63,777 nucleotides of DNA from Limosilactobacillus gorillae (GCF_001293735.1 NZ_BCAH01000010.1:1-63777), one strand, 5' to 3'. Positions 27,395 through 36,308 are shown, counted from the stretch's first letter. Program-made: numbers and translations. The notes: generated by a model from the sequence alone, not told the origin.

Positions 27395-28444
27395 ATGGAA
27401 GTCAAAGAAGTTGACGTCAAAAACCGTCGTTATCGCCATTTATGGCAACAGTTTTTAGAAAGTAATGGCATCACCGGTTTTTCAGCCGCTGACCTTGAAG
27501 CCATTGACACGACCAGCCTTTGGCTTGACGAAGAAGGCGAGGTAATTGCAACTGGTTCTCTTGCGGGGCATGTTCTCAAATACTTGGCGATCGATGAGAA
27601 TCATCGTCAAGCTGGGACGACTTTCAACATTGTTGTCAGCCACCTAACTGAATTAGCGGCCCAGCGAGGACACTATCACCTGTTTGTTTTTACCAAACCA
27701 GAATATGAAGCAAGTTTTCAACACGTGGGTTTTCAATTACTTGCCCACACACCTCAGGCATCCCTGCTGGAAACTGGGATGCCAACGATCAAAGATTACC
27801 TTAACCAAATTAAACATTCTTCAACTGAAACTGGGACGATTTCGGCAATTGTAATGAACGCCAACCCCTTTACGAAGGGACATCGCTACCTAGTTGAACA
27901 GGCGTCACGGAACAGTGCCTTAGTTTACCTTTTCGTGGTTAGCAATGACGTCTCTCTATTTAAAACCACCGAGCGCAAGGAGCTGGTGGAAGCAGGGGTC
28001 AAGGATCTCTCAAACGTTGTTGTCGTTGACGGGGGAGATTATCAAATTAGTCCCGCCACTTTCCCTGCATACTTTTTAAAGTCTGACCAAGAAATTGGTG
28101 ATTACCAAGCACACTTGGATGCTCAACTTTTTAAACAACAGATCGCCCCAGCACTTGGGATCACTGATCGATACGTTGGATCTGAGCCCCATTCTAAGAC
28201 GACTGAAAACTACAACCAAGCGTTGGCCGAAGTTCTACCACCGACGGTAACCCTTCACGTCATTCCTCGCTGTCAAAGTAACAACGGGGATGTGATATCA
28301 GCAACCCGTATTCGTCAAGCTATCAAAGAGGGCCGGTTGGAAGATGTTAAATGCGACTTGCCAACCAGTACTTTCGCCTTTCTAAAGGCAAATTTACCCA
28401 TTCTTCAAGCACGGTTAACCACACATCAACAGAAAGGATTTTAA
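27395..28444 (+). CDS. citC: [Citrate (pro-3S)-lyase] ligase
   Basis: A 349-residue protein with an N-terminal GNAT-like domain (about 1-130) and a C-terminal nucleotidyltransferase domain bearing the PFTKGHRYLVEQA motif (HxGH-like) and SATRIRQA. It acetylates the phosphoribosyl-dephospho-CoA thiol on CitD with acetate and ATP to activate citrate lyase. GGAGGAGGGG lies upstream of ATG 27395. It is followed with a 1-base gap by citD. Confidence 0.93.
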   Translation: MEVKEVDVKNRRYRHLWQQFLESNGITGFSAADLEAIDTTSLWLDEEGEVIATGSLAGHVLKYLAIDENHRQAGTTFNIVVSHLTELAAQRGHYHLFVFTKPEYEASFQHVGFQLLAHTPQASLLETGMPTIKDYLNQIKHSSTETGTISAIVMNANPFTKGHRYLVEQASRNSALVYLFVVSNDVSLFKTTERKELVEAGVKDLSNVVVVDGGDYQISPATFPAYFLKSDQEIGDYQAHLDAQLFKQQIAPALGITDRYVGSEPHSKTTENYNQALAEVLPPTVTLHVIPRCQSNNGDVISATRIRQAIKEGRLEDVKCDLPTSTFAFLKANLPILQARLTTHQQKGF

Positions 28445-28445
28445 A

Positions 28446-28739
28446 ATGGAAATCAAAACTACCGCCATGGCGGGCACCCTGGAGTCATCCGATATCCAGA
28501 TTACAATCAGTGCCGGTCAAGATGGCATTAATATTGACCTAGATTCATCCGTCGCTTCTCTTTATGGAGACCAAATCAAAAAGGTAATTACTGACACCCT
28601 GGTGGCAACAGGTATCACCAATGCCAACGTCAAAGCAATTGATAAGGGTGCGTTAGATTGTGTTGTAAAGGCCCGGGCCTTAGCTGCTGCCCAACGAGCT
28701 CTTGAAACTAGCGATCAACCAGCATGGGAGGTGTTCTAA
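28446..28739 (+). CDS. citD: Citrate lyase acyl carrier protein, gamma subunit
   Basis: A 97-residue protein with the family N-terminus ending in AGTLESSD; Ser14 is the expected attachment site of the 2'-(5''-phosphoribosyl)-3'-dephospho-CoA group. AGAAAGGA precedes ATG 28446. Its stop lies 2 bases before the citE ATG, so translation should be coupled. Confidence 0.95.
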   Translation: MEIKTTAMAGTLESSDIQITISAGQDGINIDLDSSVASLYGDQIKKVITDTLVATGITNANVKAIDKGALDCVVKARALAAAQRALETSDQPAWEVF

Positions 28740-28741
28740 TA

Positions 28742-29641
28742 ATGGAAGAACGTTTACGTCGAACAATGATGTTTGTGCCCGGAAATAATCCGGCGATGGT
28801 TAAGGATGCCGGAATTTACGGCGCCGATTCAATTATGTTTGACTTGGAAGACTCCGTTTCTCTTTCCCAAAAGGACGCTGCACGGGTCCTTGTTTACGAA
28901 GCATTGAAGAGTCAAGATTATGGCGATGCTGAACTTGTTGTTCGGGTCAACGGTGTTGATACCCCGTACTTCAAAAATGATGTTTTTGCCATGGTTAAGG
29001 CGGGCATTGATGTTGTTCGCTTACCGAAGGTTGAATCTGCTCAAATGATGCTTGACCTTGTCAAAGTGATCGAAGAAGCCGAAGCCAAGTTTGGCGTAAC
29101 CGGCACGAAGGTCATGGCGGCGATTGAATCCGCTCGCGGGGTTGTAAAGGCCCTTGAAATTGCCGAATCAACTGACCGGATGATTGGGCTGGCACTTTCA
29201 GCTGAAGATTACACGACGGACATGAAGACGCACCGTTACCCAGACGGGGCAGAGCTTGAATTTGCTCGTAACATGATCCTACACGCTGCCCGGGCAGCCG
29301 GAATTGCTGCTTTCGACACCGTCTTCACCAACATGAATGACGTTGAAGGATTCAAGCGTGAAACTGAACACATCCACGAGCTGGGCTTTGATGGGAAGTC
29401 CCTCGTCAACCCACGTCAGATTGAATGGGTTAACGATGTTTACCAACCAACGAAAAAGGAAATTGAAAACGCCTTGGACGTTGAAGCTGCTATTGAAGAG
29501 GCCCACCGCAATGGTTCAGGGGTTATCTCAATGAACGGACAAATGGTTGACCGGCCAGTTGTTCTGCGTGCTCAACGGGTTCTGCGTTTAGCTAAGGCAT
29601 CAAATTTGATCACTGAGGAGGGTGAATTCATTGAAGAATAG
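28742..29641 (+). CDS. citE: Citrate lyase beta subunit (citryl-ACP lyase)
   Basis: A 299-residue TIM-barrel HpcH/CitE protein with [15 protein letters not shown], the acidic FDLEDSV motif, VVRVNG and IESARGV, and [10 protein letters not shown] late. It cleaves citryl-ACP to oxaloacetate and acetyl-ACP using magnesium. Start 28742 follows GGGAGGTG; an earlier in-frame ATG (28724) would place the start inside that ribosome site. It overlaps citF by 11 bases. Confidence 0.95.
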   Translation: MEERLRRTMMFVPGNNPAMVKDAGIYGADSIMFDLEDSVSLSQKDAARVLVYEALKSQDYGDAELVVRVNGVDTPYFKNDVFAMVKAGIDVVRLPKVESAQMMLDLVKVIEEAEAKFGVTGTKVMAAIESARGVVKALEIAESTDRMIGLALSAEDYTTDMKTHRYPDGAELEFARNMILHAARAAGIAAFDTVFTNMNDVEGFKRETEHIHELGFDGKSLVNPRQIEWVNDVYQPTKKEIENALDVEAAIEEAHRNGSGVISMNGQMVDRPVVLRAQRVLRLAKASNLITEEGEFIEE

Positions 29642-31169
29642 TTTAGGACGGGAACTTCCCGAAAATGAAATGAAGGAATTTAACTATCAACCCTACGAAT
29701 CTACGGAAATTGGTAACCCAGTTATCAGCCGGGTTGCACCAAAGGTTCGGGTTTCCACTGGAGATGATAAGTTAGTATCATCTATTGATGAGGTTATCAA
29801 GGATTGCCTCAGTGATGGTATGACCATTTCATTCCACCACCACTTCCGTGAAGGGGACTTTGTCTTTAACATGGTGATGGATCGGATCATCAAGTTAGGT
29901 TACAAGGATTTGACGTTAGCTCCTTCTTCGTTGACCAACGTAATGAACGAAAAGGTAATCGAAGCCATCAAGGCCGGAACGGTTACTAACATTACAACTT
30001 CTGGGATGCGGGGAGAACTTGGGGAAGCCGTTTCTCACGGTCTCATGAAGAATCCAGTTATCTTCCGCTCACACGGGAACCGGGCTCGGTCGATCGAAAA
30101 CGGTAATATCAAGATTGACGTGGCCTTCTTAGGGGTCCCGAATGCTGACCGTTTAGGCAATGCTAACGGGATGGAAGGTGAATCAGCCTTTGGTTCAATG
30201 GGTTACGCCATGATTGATGCCAAATACGCTAACAAGGTTGTCTTATTAACTGACACGATCGTTGACTACCCAAACACTCCTGCTTCAATTGAACAGACCC
30301 AGGTTGATTACGTGGTTAAGGTTGACCGAGTTGGTGACCCAGACCGAATCGGAAGCGGAGCTACGCGGTTCACTAAGGACCCTAAGGAATTGAAGATCGC
30401 TCGTATGGTTAATGACGTTATCACTCACTCACCATACTTTAAGCAGGACTTCTCCTTCCAAACCGGGACTGGTGGTGCTTCCTTAGCAGTTACGAAGTTC
30501 CTTGGTGAATCAATGAAGAAGGCCGGTATCACGGCTTCCTTCACCTGTGGTGGGACAACCTCGCCAATCGTTAACCTCTTGGAAGCCGGACTCGTTAAGA
30601 AGGTCATGGACGTTCAAGACTTTGATAAGGGTGCTGCTTCTTCAATGAAGAGTAACAAGAACCAAGCTGAAATTGATGCTTCATGGTACGCCGATCCGGA
30701 AAACAAGGGAGCCATGGTTGATCAATTGGATGTCTGCATCTTGTCTGCCCTTGAAATCGATACTGACTTTAACGTTAACGTTTTGACTGGTTCCAACGGT
30801 GAAATCCGGGGAGCCGTTGGTGGTCACCAAGATGCTGGGACCGCTAAGATGACCATTATTTCCGCACCTTTGACTCGTGGGCGGATCGCAACGGTAGTTC
30901 CAAAGGTTAACTCAGTAACAACGCCAGGTGCTTCAATTGACGTCTTGGTTACTGAAGTGGGAATTGCCATTAACCCTGCTCGGAAGGACCTAGTTGAAGC
31001 CTTCAGTAAGGTTCCTAGCTTGCCAATTGTTTCAATTGAAGAATTGCAAGAACGTGCCGAAAAGACAGTTGGCCAACCTGCTCCGGTTGAATACACGGAT
31101 CGCGTAGTCGGCCTGGTTGAATACCGTGACGGTAGCCTAATCGACGCTATCAAGCAAATTAAGGATTAA
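29631..31169 (+). CDS. citF: Citrate lyase alpha subunit (acyl transferase)
   Basis: A 512-residue CoA-transferase-fold subunit that swaps acetyl-ACP for citryl-ACP. Family patterns include [11 protein letters not shown] at the start, [12 protein letters not shown] and [13 protein letters not shown]. The start is TTG at 29631, with GAGGAGG at 29615-29621; this gives the normal N-terminus, whereas GTG 29622 is too close to the site. Overlap with citE indicates coupling. A weak hairpin (about 31180-31211) follows before citXG and may reduce downstream expression. Confidence 0.93.
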   Translation: MKNSLGRELPENEMKEFNYQPYESTEIGNPVISRVAPKVRVSTGDDKLVSSIDEVIKDCLSDGMTISFHHHFREGDFVFNMVMDRIIKLGYKDLTLAPSSLTNVMNEKVIEAIKAGTVTNITTSGMRGELGEAVSHGLMKNPVIFRSHGNRARSIENGNIKIDVAFLGVPNADRLGNANGMEGESAFGSMGYAMIDAKYANKVVLLTDTIVDYPNTPASIEQTQVDYVVKVDRVGDPDRIGSGATRFTKDPKELKIARMVNDVITHSPYFKQDFSFQTGTGGASLAVTKFLGESMKKAGITASFTCGGTTSPIVNLLEAGLVKKVMDVQDFDKGAASSMKSNKNQAEIDASWYADPENKGAMVDQLDVCILSALEIDTDFNVNVLTGSNGEIRGAVGGHQDAGTAKMTIISAPLTRGRIATVVPKVNSVTTPGASIDVLVTEVGIAINPARKDLVEAFSKVPSLPIVSIEELQERAEKTVGQPAPVEYTDRVVGLVEYRDGSLIDAIKQIKD

Positions 31170-31242
31170 TTCATTCACCAAAGAGCCAGTTCGTTAGGAC
31201 TGGCCCTTTGTAATACATAAAATAAAAAAAGGGGTAAAACAC

Positions 31243-32676
31243 ATGGAGAGTAAGGTATTTGACGGACCACAACAAGATATTCCCGCCGTCTTAGCCAACC
31301 GAGATCGGCGCGCGAAAGTTCAAGCAAACCTGTTGCAAGAGAACCCGCATCAAGTGGTGGTCACCTGTAAGTTAAATATTCCCGGTCCTGTGAAGAACAG
31401 CAAGGCAATTCGGTCCTTTTTTGAGCGGGGGACGCAAAGATTAGAGGATCAATGGATGAAAACCGGACAAAGCTTTGAGCTTCAGACATCGCGGTTAGAA
31501 TCCTCAACGGGACCAGAAAGTTTCTACCTATTATATGGGAATGGAACTGACGTAAAGCGGGGGACTGTTTCATTTGAAGAAGCAACGCCCTTCAATCGGC
31601 TCTTTGATCTTGATGTCTTGATTAATGATCACGGTGAACCCCACTCCCTTTCCCGGGGTGAATTTAACCTGCCAGTTCGAACTTGCTTAATCTGTGGTCG
31701 ACCAGCAAAAGAGTGCGGGCGTTCACGCCGTCATAGTGTCGAGGAACTCCAAGCGCAGGTAGCAGACTTGATTGAACAAGGTCATCAACAGGCAGGTCGC
31801 CAACAGCATGCTAAACAATTAGCCGATTTGGCAGTCGAAGCCATGCTAAGCGAAGTTGTTACCTGGCCAAAGCCTGGTCTAGTCGATCCTGTTGAGCACA
31901 AGGCTCACCCAGACATGGATGTCTTTACCTTCATTAAGAGTTCGACTAGCTTGCGCCCTTATTTCTATAAGTCTGCCATGGTCGGTCTTAACTTTCCACT
32001 TGGTCAGCCCTGGCCAAAACTATTCAATCAACTTCGCCAACTGGGCCAAGCCGCAGAGGTAACAATGTTTGCCGCTACCAATGGGGTGAATACCCATAAG
32101 GGAACCATTTTTTCATTGGGAATTTTGACCGGGGCTCTTGGTGCCTTGATGAAGGAGGGCCGGGAAATTAACCAAGAAAATATCCAGCAGATCGTCCAGG
32201 CAATGCTAGTGAACCTACTGACGACTGATCTCAACGACCTACGTAAGGGCCAGGACCTAACGGCCGGGGAACAGCAATACCTTGCCTATGGTCAGACCGG
32301 AATCCGCGGGGAAGCAGCCAGTGGCTTCCCGACCGTCTTTAACTTTGGGCTTCCTGCCTTACTCAATAGTAATCTTACTTCCCAAAACGACCAGCAGCTG
32401 GACGCCTTTTTATGTCTCGCCCGTCACACAGCGGATTCAACGTTGATTAAGCGAGCTGGAGACCCGGCAATTCTTGACTGGAAGAACCAACAGTTGGATC
32501 AATTCTTTGAATTAGGTGGTTTGACTACGTCGACGGGAAGAGATTTCTTAAAACAGCTTGAGCAAGTCTTTTCCAAACGCCATCTCAGTTTGGGTGGAGC
32601 AGCCGATCTATTGATCATCACCATCTTCTTAAAGTTGGTAATGAAAGCGGGGGACCCTAATGAACCTAATAACTGA
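31243..32676 (+). CDS. citXG: CitX-CitG fusion, citrate lyase prosthetic-group synthesis
   Basis: A 477-residue fusion. Residues 1-180 are CitX (holo-ACP synthase), ending with the typical EPHSLSR and Cys-rich RTCLICGRPAKECGRSRRH. Residues about 195-477 are CitG (triphosphoribosyl-dephospho-CoA synthase) with EVVTWPKPGLVDP, PDMDVFTFIKSS and GVNTHKGTIFSLG. The two steps make and attach the CitD cofactor. Such fusions occur in several lactobacilli and gamma-proteobacteria. AAAGGGG precedes ATG 31243. The end overlaps the next gene by 17 bases. Confidence 0.93.
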   Translation: MESKVFDGPQQDIPAVLANRDRRAKVQANLLQENPHQVVVTCKLNIPGPVKNSKAIRSFFERGTQRLEDQWMKTGQSFELQTSRLESSTGPESFYLLYGNGTDVKRGTVSFEEATPFNRLFDLDVLINDHGEPHSLSRGEFNLPVRTCLICGRPAKECGRSRRHSVEELQAQVADLIEQGHQQAGRQQHAKQLADLAVEAMLSEVVTWPKPGLVDPVEHKAHPDMDVFTFIKSSTSLRPYFYKSAMVGLNFPLGQPWPKLFNQLRQLGQAAEVTMFAATNGVNTHKGTIFSLGILTGALGALMKEGREINQENIQQIVQAMLVNLLTTDLNDLRKGQDLTAGEQQYLAYGQTGIRGEAASGFPTVFNFGLPALLNSNLTSQNDQQLDAFLCLARHTADSTLIKRAGDPAILDWKNQQLDQFFELGGLTTSTGRDFLKQLEQVFSKRHLSLGGAADLLIITIFLKLVMKAGDPNEPNN

Positions 32677-33442
32677 TGATGGAATCAAATTAAACTACCA
32701 GCAAGCGGGAACGGGGCAGTCCTTAATCTTTATTCACGGTTTTGGCGGCTACCAGCAGGTATGGACCCGACAATTAGAGTACTTCTCTAGCAAAGGCTAC
32801 CATGTTGTTGCTTATGACCAACGTAATCACGGTGCTTCCCAATTTGACCCAAACTTAGCGAGCATCCACCGTCTTAGCAAGGACCTCAAGGAACTTTTGG
32901 AACTAACGACGATTAAGAAACCGGTACTGATTGGTCACTCGATGGGAGCCAGTGTCATTTATGATTTTTTAACCCAATATCCAGCGTTTGACCTTGCTGG
33001 GGCGATAGCTGTCGATCAAAGTCCCTACCTGATTAACACACCGAGTTGGCCCTATGGTTTTATGAAGGTTACCCGGGCCAATTATGTCCAAGGGTTGATG
33101 GCACCGGAGCGTTCAGAAACCCTCAACGGGATTGATCGTCACGTTTTTGACATGCTCAGTGTCGTCAAGCGACAGTTTCCATTTGACCGAGATGCAAATC
33201 GAAAGCTACTCGCCGATGTAGCCCGTCACGATTTTCGTAAGACCTTGGCTACCACTACCGTTCCAACCCTACTAATTACTGCCAACCAGAGTCCCTTTTA
33301 TCGTTCCTCCTATGCGATGGTGGCAAAAGACAATCCCGCTGTGGAACACGTTTCAATTGATCAAAGTGGCCACGTAATAATGGCAGAGCAGGTAGATAAA
33401 TTTAATCAGGTCGTTGAAAACTTCCTAGCGAAACTTAACTAA
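32660..33442 (+). CDS. Alpha/beta hydrolase in the citrate operon
   Basis: A 260-residue alpha/beta hydrolase: oxyanion HGFGGYQQ, nucleophile in GHSMGAS, a C-terminal His in DQSGHVIMAEQ, and a WP-rich cap (about 120-175). The start overlaps citXG by 17 bases, so it is translationally coupled to the lyase genes and is probably induced with them. A role could be removal of mis-acylated intermediates or hydrolysis of an ester substrate, but nothing in the sequence selects one. A strong terminator follows. Confidence 0.82.
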   Translation: MNLITDDGIKLNYQQAGTGQSLIFIHGFGGYQQVWTRQLEYFSSKGYHVVAYDQRNHGASQFDPNLASIHRLSKDLKELLELTTIKKPVLIGHSMGASVIYDFLTQYPAFDLAGAIAVDQSPYLINTPSWPYGFMKVTRANYVQGLMAPERSETLNGIDRHVFDMLSVVKRQFPFDRDANRKLLADVARHDFRKTLATTTVPTLLITANQSPFYRSSYAMVAKDNPAVEHVSIDQSGHVIMAEQVDKFNQVVENFLAKLN

Positions 33443-33448
33443 ACTTAC

Positions 33449-33484
33449 AAGAGACCCTGACAAAGTTGTCAGGGTCTCTTTTTT
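33449..33484. terminator. Terminator of the citrate operon
   Basis: AAGAGACCCTGACA (33449-33462) pairs with TGTCAGGGTCTCTT (33467-33480), followed by TTTT, 6 bases beyond the hydrolase stop. Confidence 0.93.
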
Positions 33485-33494
33485 GTTAGAAGCA

Positions 33495-33522
33495 CATTTC
33501 AACAAATTATATTATGTAAATA
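33495..33522 (+). repeat. dif-like site B (right of citrate cluster)
   Basis: Right arm TTATGTAAATA (33512-33522), centre ATTATA (33506-33511), left arm CATTTCAACAA. Compared with B. subtilis dif the left arm matches 6 of 11 and the right arm 9 of 11 bases. The 16-base core is identical to sites A and C. It lies between the citrate operon terminator and the tyrosine recombinase gene. Confidence 0.6.
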
Positions 33523-33719
33523 AATCAAACCACACAACTCGCCATTAACTTCACTTTTAGATTTAGTGCCTCAGCGATAATGAAACGTACGAGTACCCGT
33601 TAACTACGTTTAAATTTTGTCTGAGAGCGAATTTGTCTTTTGAAGGTAATTTCGCCAAAAAACGGGGCCTATTTCTATATTATAGGCCCCTGAAAAGCCT
33701 ATTAAACCGGCATCTAAAA
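33523..33719. other. Intergenic region with GC hairpin
   Basis: No gene is seen. An inverted repeat GGGGCCTAT / ATAGGCCCC (33664-33672 with 33682-33690) is followed on the minus strand by CGTTTTTTGG, which would make it a minus-strand terminator, although no minus-strand gene is present. It may be a remnant or may insulate the recombinase promoter. Confidence 0.45.
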
Positions 33720-33748
33720 TTGACCTTTTTAATGATGGGGACTATAAT
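33720..33748 (+). promoter_or_regulatory. Promoter of the small tyrosine recombinase
   Basis: TTGACC (33720-33725), a 17-base spacer and TATAAT (33743-33748) lie about 42 bases before the TTG start at 33791. This is one of the best promoter matches in the window. Confidence 0.75.
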
Positions 33749-33790
33749 TATGAATAACGAAAAAACAGGCCCTAAGAAAGAAGGGATTTT

Positions 33791-34411
33791 TTGAAGCAAT
33801 TAGTGCTCCCTATAAAAGACTCACAGATGTTAGCACAGGTTTTAGCGACCCTGCGTGATAACTTTAAGTTTGGTCAGCGTAATTACACGATCTTCCAAGT
33901 TGGAAAGGCAACCCTTCTGCGGGTATCAGATGTGATTGCCCTAAGGAAAGCCGATGTCTTTGATGAGGAAGGAGAGGTTCGGCGCAATGCTTTCATTGTT
34001 GACAAGAAGACCCACAAGCAAAATACGCTTTATTTAAAGCCAGTTGAAAAGGACTTAAAACGCTACGCCCGCTGGTTAACCAATTACCAGTTGGCTAACC
34101 CCAACTGCCAGGTTTACACCAGTGAATGGCTTTTTCCTTCCTTTCAGCGTCCCGAGCGCCATATCACTGAACATCAGTATTACAAAGTGATGCATAAGGT
34201 TGGTGATTTATTAGGCCTGAACTACCTAGGTACCCACACAATGCGCAAGACTGGTGCTTATCGGGTCTATGTTCAGTCTAACTACAACATTGGACTCGTT
34301 ATGAAGTTACTTAACCACTCGAGCGAGGCCATGACCCTTGCTTACCTAGGGCTTGACCAGCAAAGCAGGGAAGACCTGTTAGACCAGATTGACTTTGGCG
34401 GTCTTGGTTAA
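33791..34411 (+). CDS. Catalytic-domain-only tyrosine recombinase
   Basis: A 206-residue tyrosine recombinase lacking the N-terminal core-binding (SAM-like) domain of XerC/D. The catalytic set is complete: Arg in KATLLRVSDVIAL (compare XerD ATGLRVSE), Lys in the beta-hairpin VDKKTHKQ, HTMRKTGAYR, the second His in LNHSSEAMT, and the nucleophile Tyr in LAYLGL. Start TTG 33791 follows GAAGGG. The gene is flanked by two directly repeated dif-like sites; its TAA lies inside the left arm of site C. Related single-domain recombinases include FimB-type switches and mobile-element integrases. The natural target is unknown, but the flanking sites are prime candidates. Confidence 0.82.
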   Translation: MKQLVLPIKDSQMLAQVLATLRDNFKFGQRNYTIFQVGKATLLRVSDVIALRKADVFDEEGEVRRNAFIVDKKTHKQNTLYLKPVEKDLKRYARWLTNYQLANPNCQVYTSEWLFPSFQRPERHITEHQYYKVMHKVGDLLGLNYLGTHTMRKTGAYRVYVQSNYNIGLVMKLLNHSSEAMTLAYLGLDQQSREDLLDQIDFGGLG

Positions 34412-34429
34412 AATTATATTATGTAAAAT
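34402..34429 (+). repeat. dif-like site C (after the recombinase)
   Basis: Right arm TTATGTAAAAT (34419-34429), centre ATTATA (34413-34418), left arm TCTTGGTTAAA containing the recombinase stop codon. It has the same orientation and 16-base core as sites A and B. Confidence 0.55.
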
Positions 34430-34477
34430 TATTTCGACGATGCATTTAAGGTATTAACATTATCTTGAAGTAAGCAT

Positions 34478-34506
34478 TTAACATTCATTTGATCTTTTCC
34501 TATAAT
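34478..34506 (+). promoter_or_regulatory. Promoter with long 5' leader
   Basis: TTAACA (34478-34483), 17 bases, TATAAT (34501-34506). The predicted start near 34513 leaves a leader of about 208 bases before ATG 34721. Confidence 0.65.
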
Positions 34507-34512
34507 GACCTA

Positions 34513-34712
34513 AGTAATTCGGGCACGGGGCTATTGATCATCAATGATCTTCTGTAGCCTAGTGAGATATTGGAACTAGGCAGCACCAGAAAGGGTCATG
34601 ACTATGGTTAGCGAACATGAGATGAATCATCACCAATGAAAGCCATCGTGACTTTGTTTCAATTCCGAAGGCTTTTAACCTAACCACTTTATACGTTTTG
34701 TTATAAAAGGAG
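34513..34712 (+). ncRNA. Candidate structured 5' leader RNA
   Basis: Between a good promoter and the ribosome site of the NAD(P)-binding protein gene lie about 200 non-coding bases with several helices. GGCTA...TAGCC (about 34530-34562) encloses the palindrome ATTGATCATCAAT; CCTAGT/ACTAGG (about 34558-34580) forms the next hairpin; TGGTTAG (about 34606) pairs with CTAACCA (about 34680). No T-run precedes the gene, so any control would act on translation or RNA stability. I do not recognise a known riboswitch class. Confidence 0.4.
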
Positions 34713-34720
34713 GAACGGAA

Positions 34721-35380
34721 ATGAATGTAACAATTTTAGCTGCTAACGGTCAAATTACCCGCTTAGTTGAAGATCGACTCTTAAATGAAGAAAAATTTAA
34801 GAATGTTAACTTGACCTTGATGCTTCGTCGGGCTAACCGCTTGGTACGCCTAGCAAAAAATTCACGGGTAACGCTGGTCGAAGGAGATGTTACTAATCCC
34901 GCTGATATAATTAAGGCCACTAAGGATGCCGACCTTGTTTGGCTAGCCGTGGTTGACCATGATGACACTAATCGACCAACCAAGGGGATCTTAGCTGCTG
35001 CTAAAAAAAACGGTTTTACCCGTATTGTTGAAACTAGCCTCTTGGGCCTTTACAACGAGGTTCCAGGTGAGTTTGGTCGTTGGAACCGAGAATACTGCTT
35101 TGATGGTGAGCCAACCGGAACGGCGCCAGTTCTTGCTGACCAAATGTTAGTAGAATCTGGTTTGGATTACACCACCCTGCGCCTACCATGGTTAAACGAC
35201 CGCCCAGAAGTCAAGTACACTCTGACCCACCGTCACGACGAGTTCATTGGGGTGTCCGCATCCCGGCAAAGCATTGCCGACGTGGTCTGTCGGATTATCG
35301 CAGACCCAACCTTGGGGAGCCATGATAGCCTTGGAATTGGGGATCCCGATACACAAGGCGAAAACCGACCCGTTTACTAA
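34721..35380 (+). CDS. NAD(P)-binding NmrA-like atypical SDR
   Basis: A 219-residue protein with a Rossmann start VTILAANGQITRLV, a GDVTNPADI acidic loop, WLAVVDHDD, and the LDYTTLRLPWLND and later substrate-pocket patterns of NmrA/atypical SDR proteins (NAD(P)H-binding, flavin or quinone reductase-like or redox sensors). The classical YxxxK pair is absent, as usual for this group. AAAGGAGGAAC precedes ATG 34721. It is followed by flavodoxin and a broken alcohol dehydrogenase, suggesting a small redox operon. Confidence 0.8.
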   Translation: MNVTILAANGQITRLVEDRLLNEEKFKNVNLTLMLRRANRLVRLAKNSRVTLVEGDVTNPADIIKATKDADLVWLAVVDHDDTNRPTKGILAAAKKNGFTRIVETSLLGLYNEVPGEFGRWNREYCFDGEPTGTAPVLADQMLVESGLDYTTLRLPWLNDRPEVKYTLTHRHDEFIGVSASRQSIADVVCRIIADPTLGSHDSLGIGDPDTQGENRPVY

Positions 35381-35443
35381 TTACTTTAACTTAGCATGAA
35401 TTCACGATATTGATGGGTCAATGATGAATATGGGGGACTGACA

Positions 35444-35905
35444 ATGAAAATTTTAATTGCTACCTATTCTTGGTCAGGGCGGACAGCTCGGTTGGCGGAT
35501 CAAATTGCTGACCGCTTACCAAATGCTGATCGCTACTTGATTACGGTCCCTGAAGGAACCTATTCGGCAACCGATATGTATGCAACTTCAGATCAAGCAA
35601 CTCGGCAGTTGACCAGTGGAAACTATCCACCCCTGGTTAATCCTTTACCAAACCTAGCAACTTATGACCTTATTTTAGTCGGTTCGCCCGTCTGGTCAGG
35701 ACACCCAGCGGTTCCAGTAAGGGTCTTCTTATCACAACTTGATAATTTTAAGGGGGCACTGGCACCTTTTTACACCGATGCCGGGAGCGCAGGTAACTTT
35801 GAAGCTGTCTTTGTCGATTGGGCAGGGGAGCACCAAGTCTTAGCTGGCCAAGAAAACCAGGTAAATCTTGATAACTGGATTAATATGATAACAAAGGCAA
35901 AGTAG
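35444..35905 (+). CDS. Flavodoxin family protein
   Basis: A 153-residue protein with the FMN phosphate loop TYSWSGRTARLA (T/SxxGxT), the LILVGSPVWSGHPAVPVRVFL strand-loop that covers the isoalloxazine ring, and a FYTDAGSAGNFE C-terminal loop. It is an electron carrier or flavodoxin-like reductase in the cytosol. It sits between the NmrA-like protein and a deleted alcohol dehydrogenase. Confidence 0.85.
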   Translation: MKILIATYSWSGRTARLADQIADRLPNADRYLITVPEGTYSATDMYATSDQATRQLTSGNYPPLVNPLPNLATYDLILVGSPVWSGHPAVPVRVFLSQLDNFKGALAPFYTDAGSAGNFEAVFVDWAGEHQVLAGQENQVNLDNWINMITKAK

Positions 35906-35918
35906 CGGGAAGATTATT

Positions 35919-36167
35919 ATGGTAAAAATGAAAGCTGCGGTCTTTATGGAACCAGGCAAAATGGAAGTTCATGAAATTGACCACCCAACAATTGAAGAAT
36001 CAACGGATGCGATTTTAAAGATTGTTCGAGCCTGCGTATGTGGGTCAGATCTCTGGTGGTTCCGGGGAATTAACAGTCGTGAACATGGAACGACGACCGG
36101 CCACGAAGCCTATGACGCTATGGACCAACGTAAGGCGATTAAGCCCTTGATTATCATAAGTGAATAG
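35919..36167 (+). pseudogene. Zinc alcohol dehydrogenase remnant, internal deletion
   Basis: An 82-codon in-frame remnant. Residues 1-65 match the N-terminal catalytic lobe of a medium-chain zinc dehydrogenase, ending with the first zinc ligand CVCGSD and then TTGHEA. The next residues, YDAMDQRKAIKPLI, are like the extreme C-terminal helix of the same family (AMDERRAIK...). About 250 residues, including the whole NAD domain, are missing. The reading frame is kept, so a stable peptide might be made, but no dehydrogenase activity is possible. A terminator follows at once. Confidence 0.8.
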
Positions 36168-36171
36168 TATG

Positions 36172-36210
36172 AAACCCGCTAAACTCAAACTTTGAATTTA
36201 GCGGGTTTTG
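36172..36210. terminator. Terminator after the redox operon
   Basis: AAACCCGCTAAA (36172-36183) pairs with TTTAGCGGGTTT (36197-36208), 4 bases beyond the remnant stop; T-rich on both outer sides. Confidence 0.85.
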
Positions 36211-36308
36211 ATTACTACCGAAGAAAAAGTATTTCAGATCCCTCAGATAAATCTCCCGACAAAGCTCATTCATCGGTATATAATGGTCCAAAACGGAGGA
36301 ACATCATC

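Noticed and set aside
33750-33794. 14-codon ORF before the small recombinase
   Set aside because: Its ATG is 1 base after the -10 box, upstream of the expected transcription start.
34513-34712. T-box or known riboswitch before the NmrA-like gene
   Set aside because: No T-box bulge sequence, no terminator before the gene and no match to a class I know.
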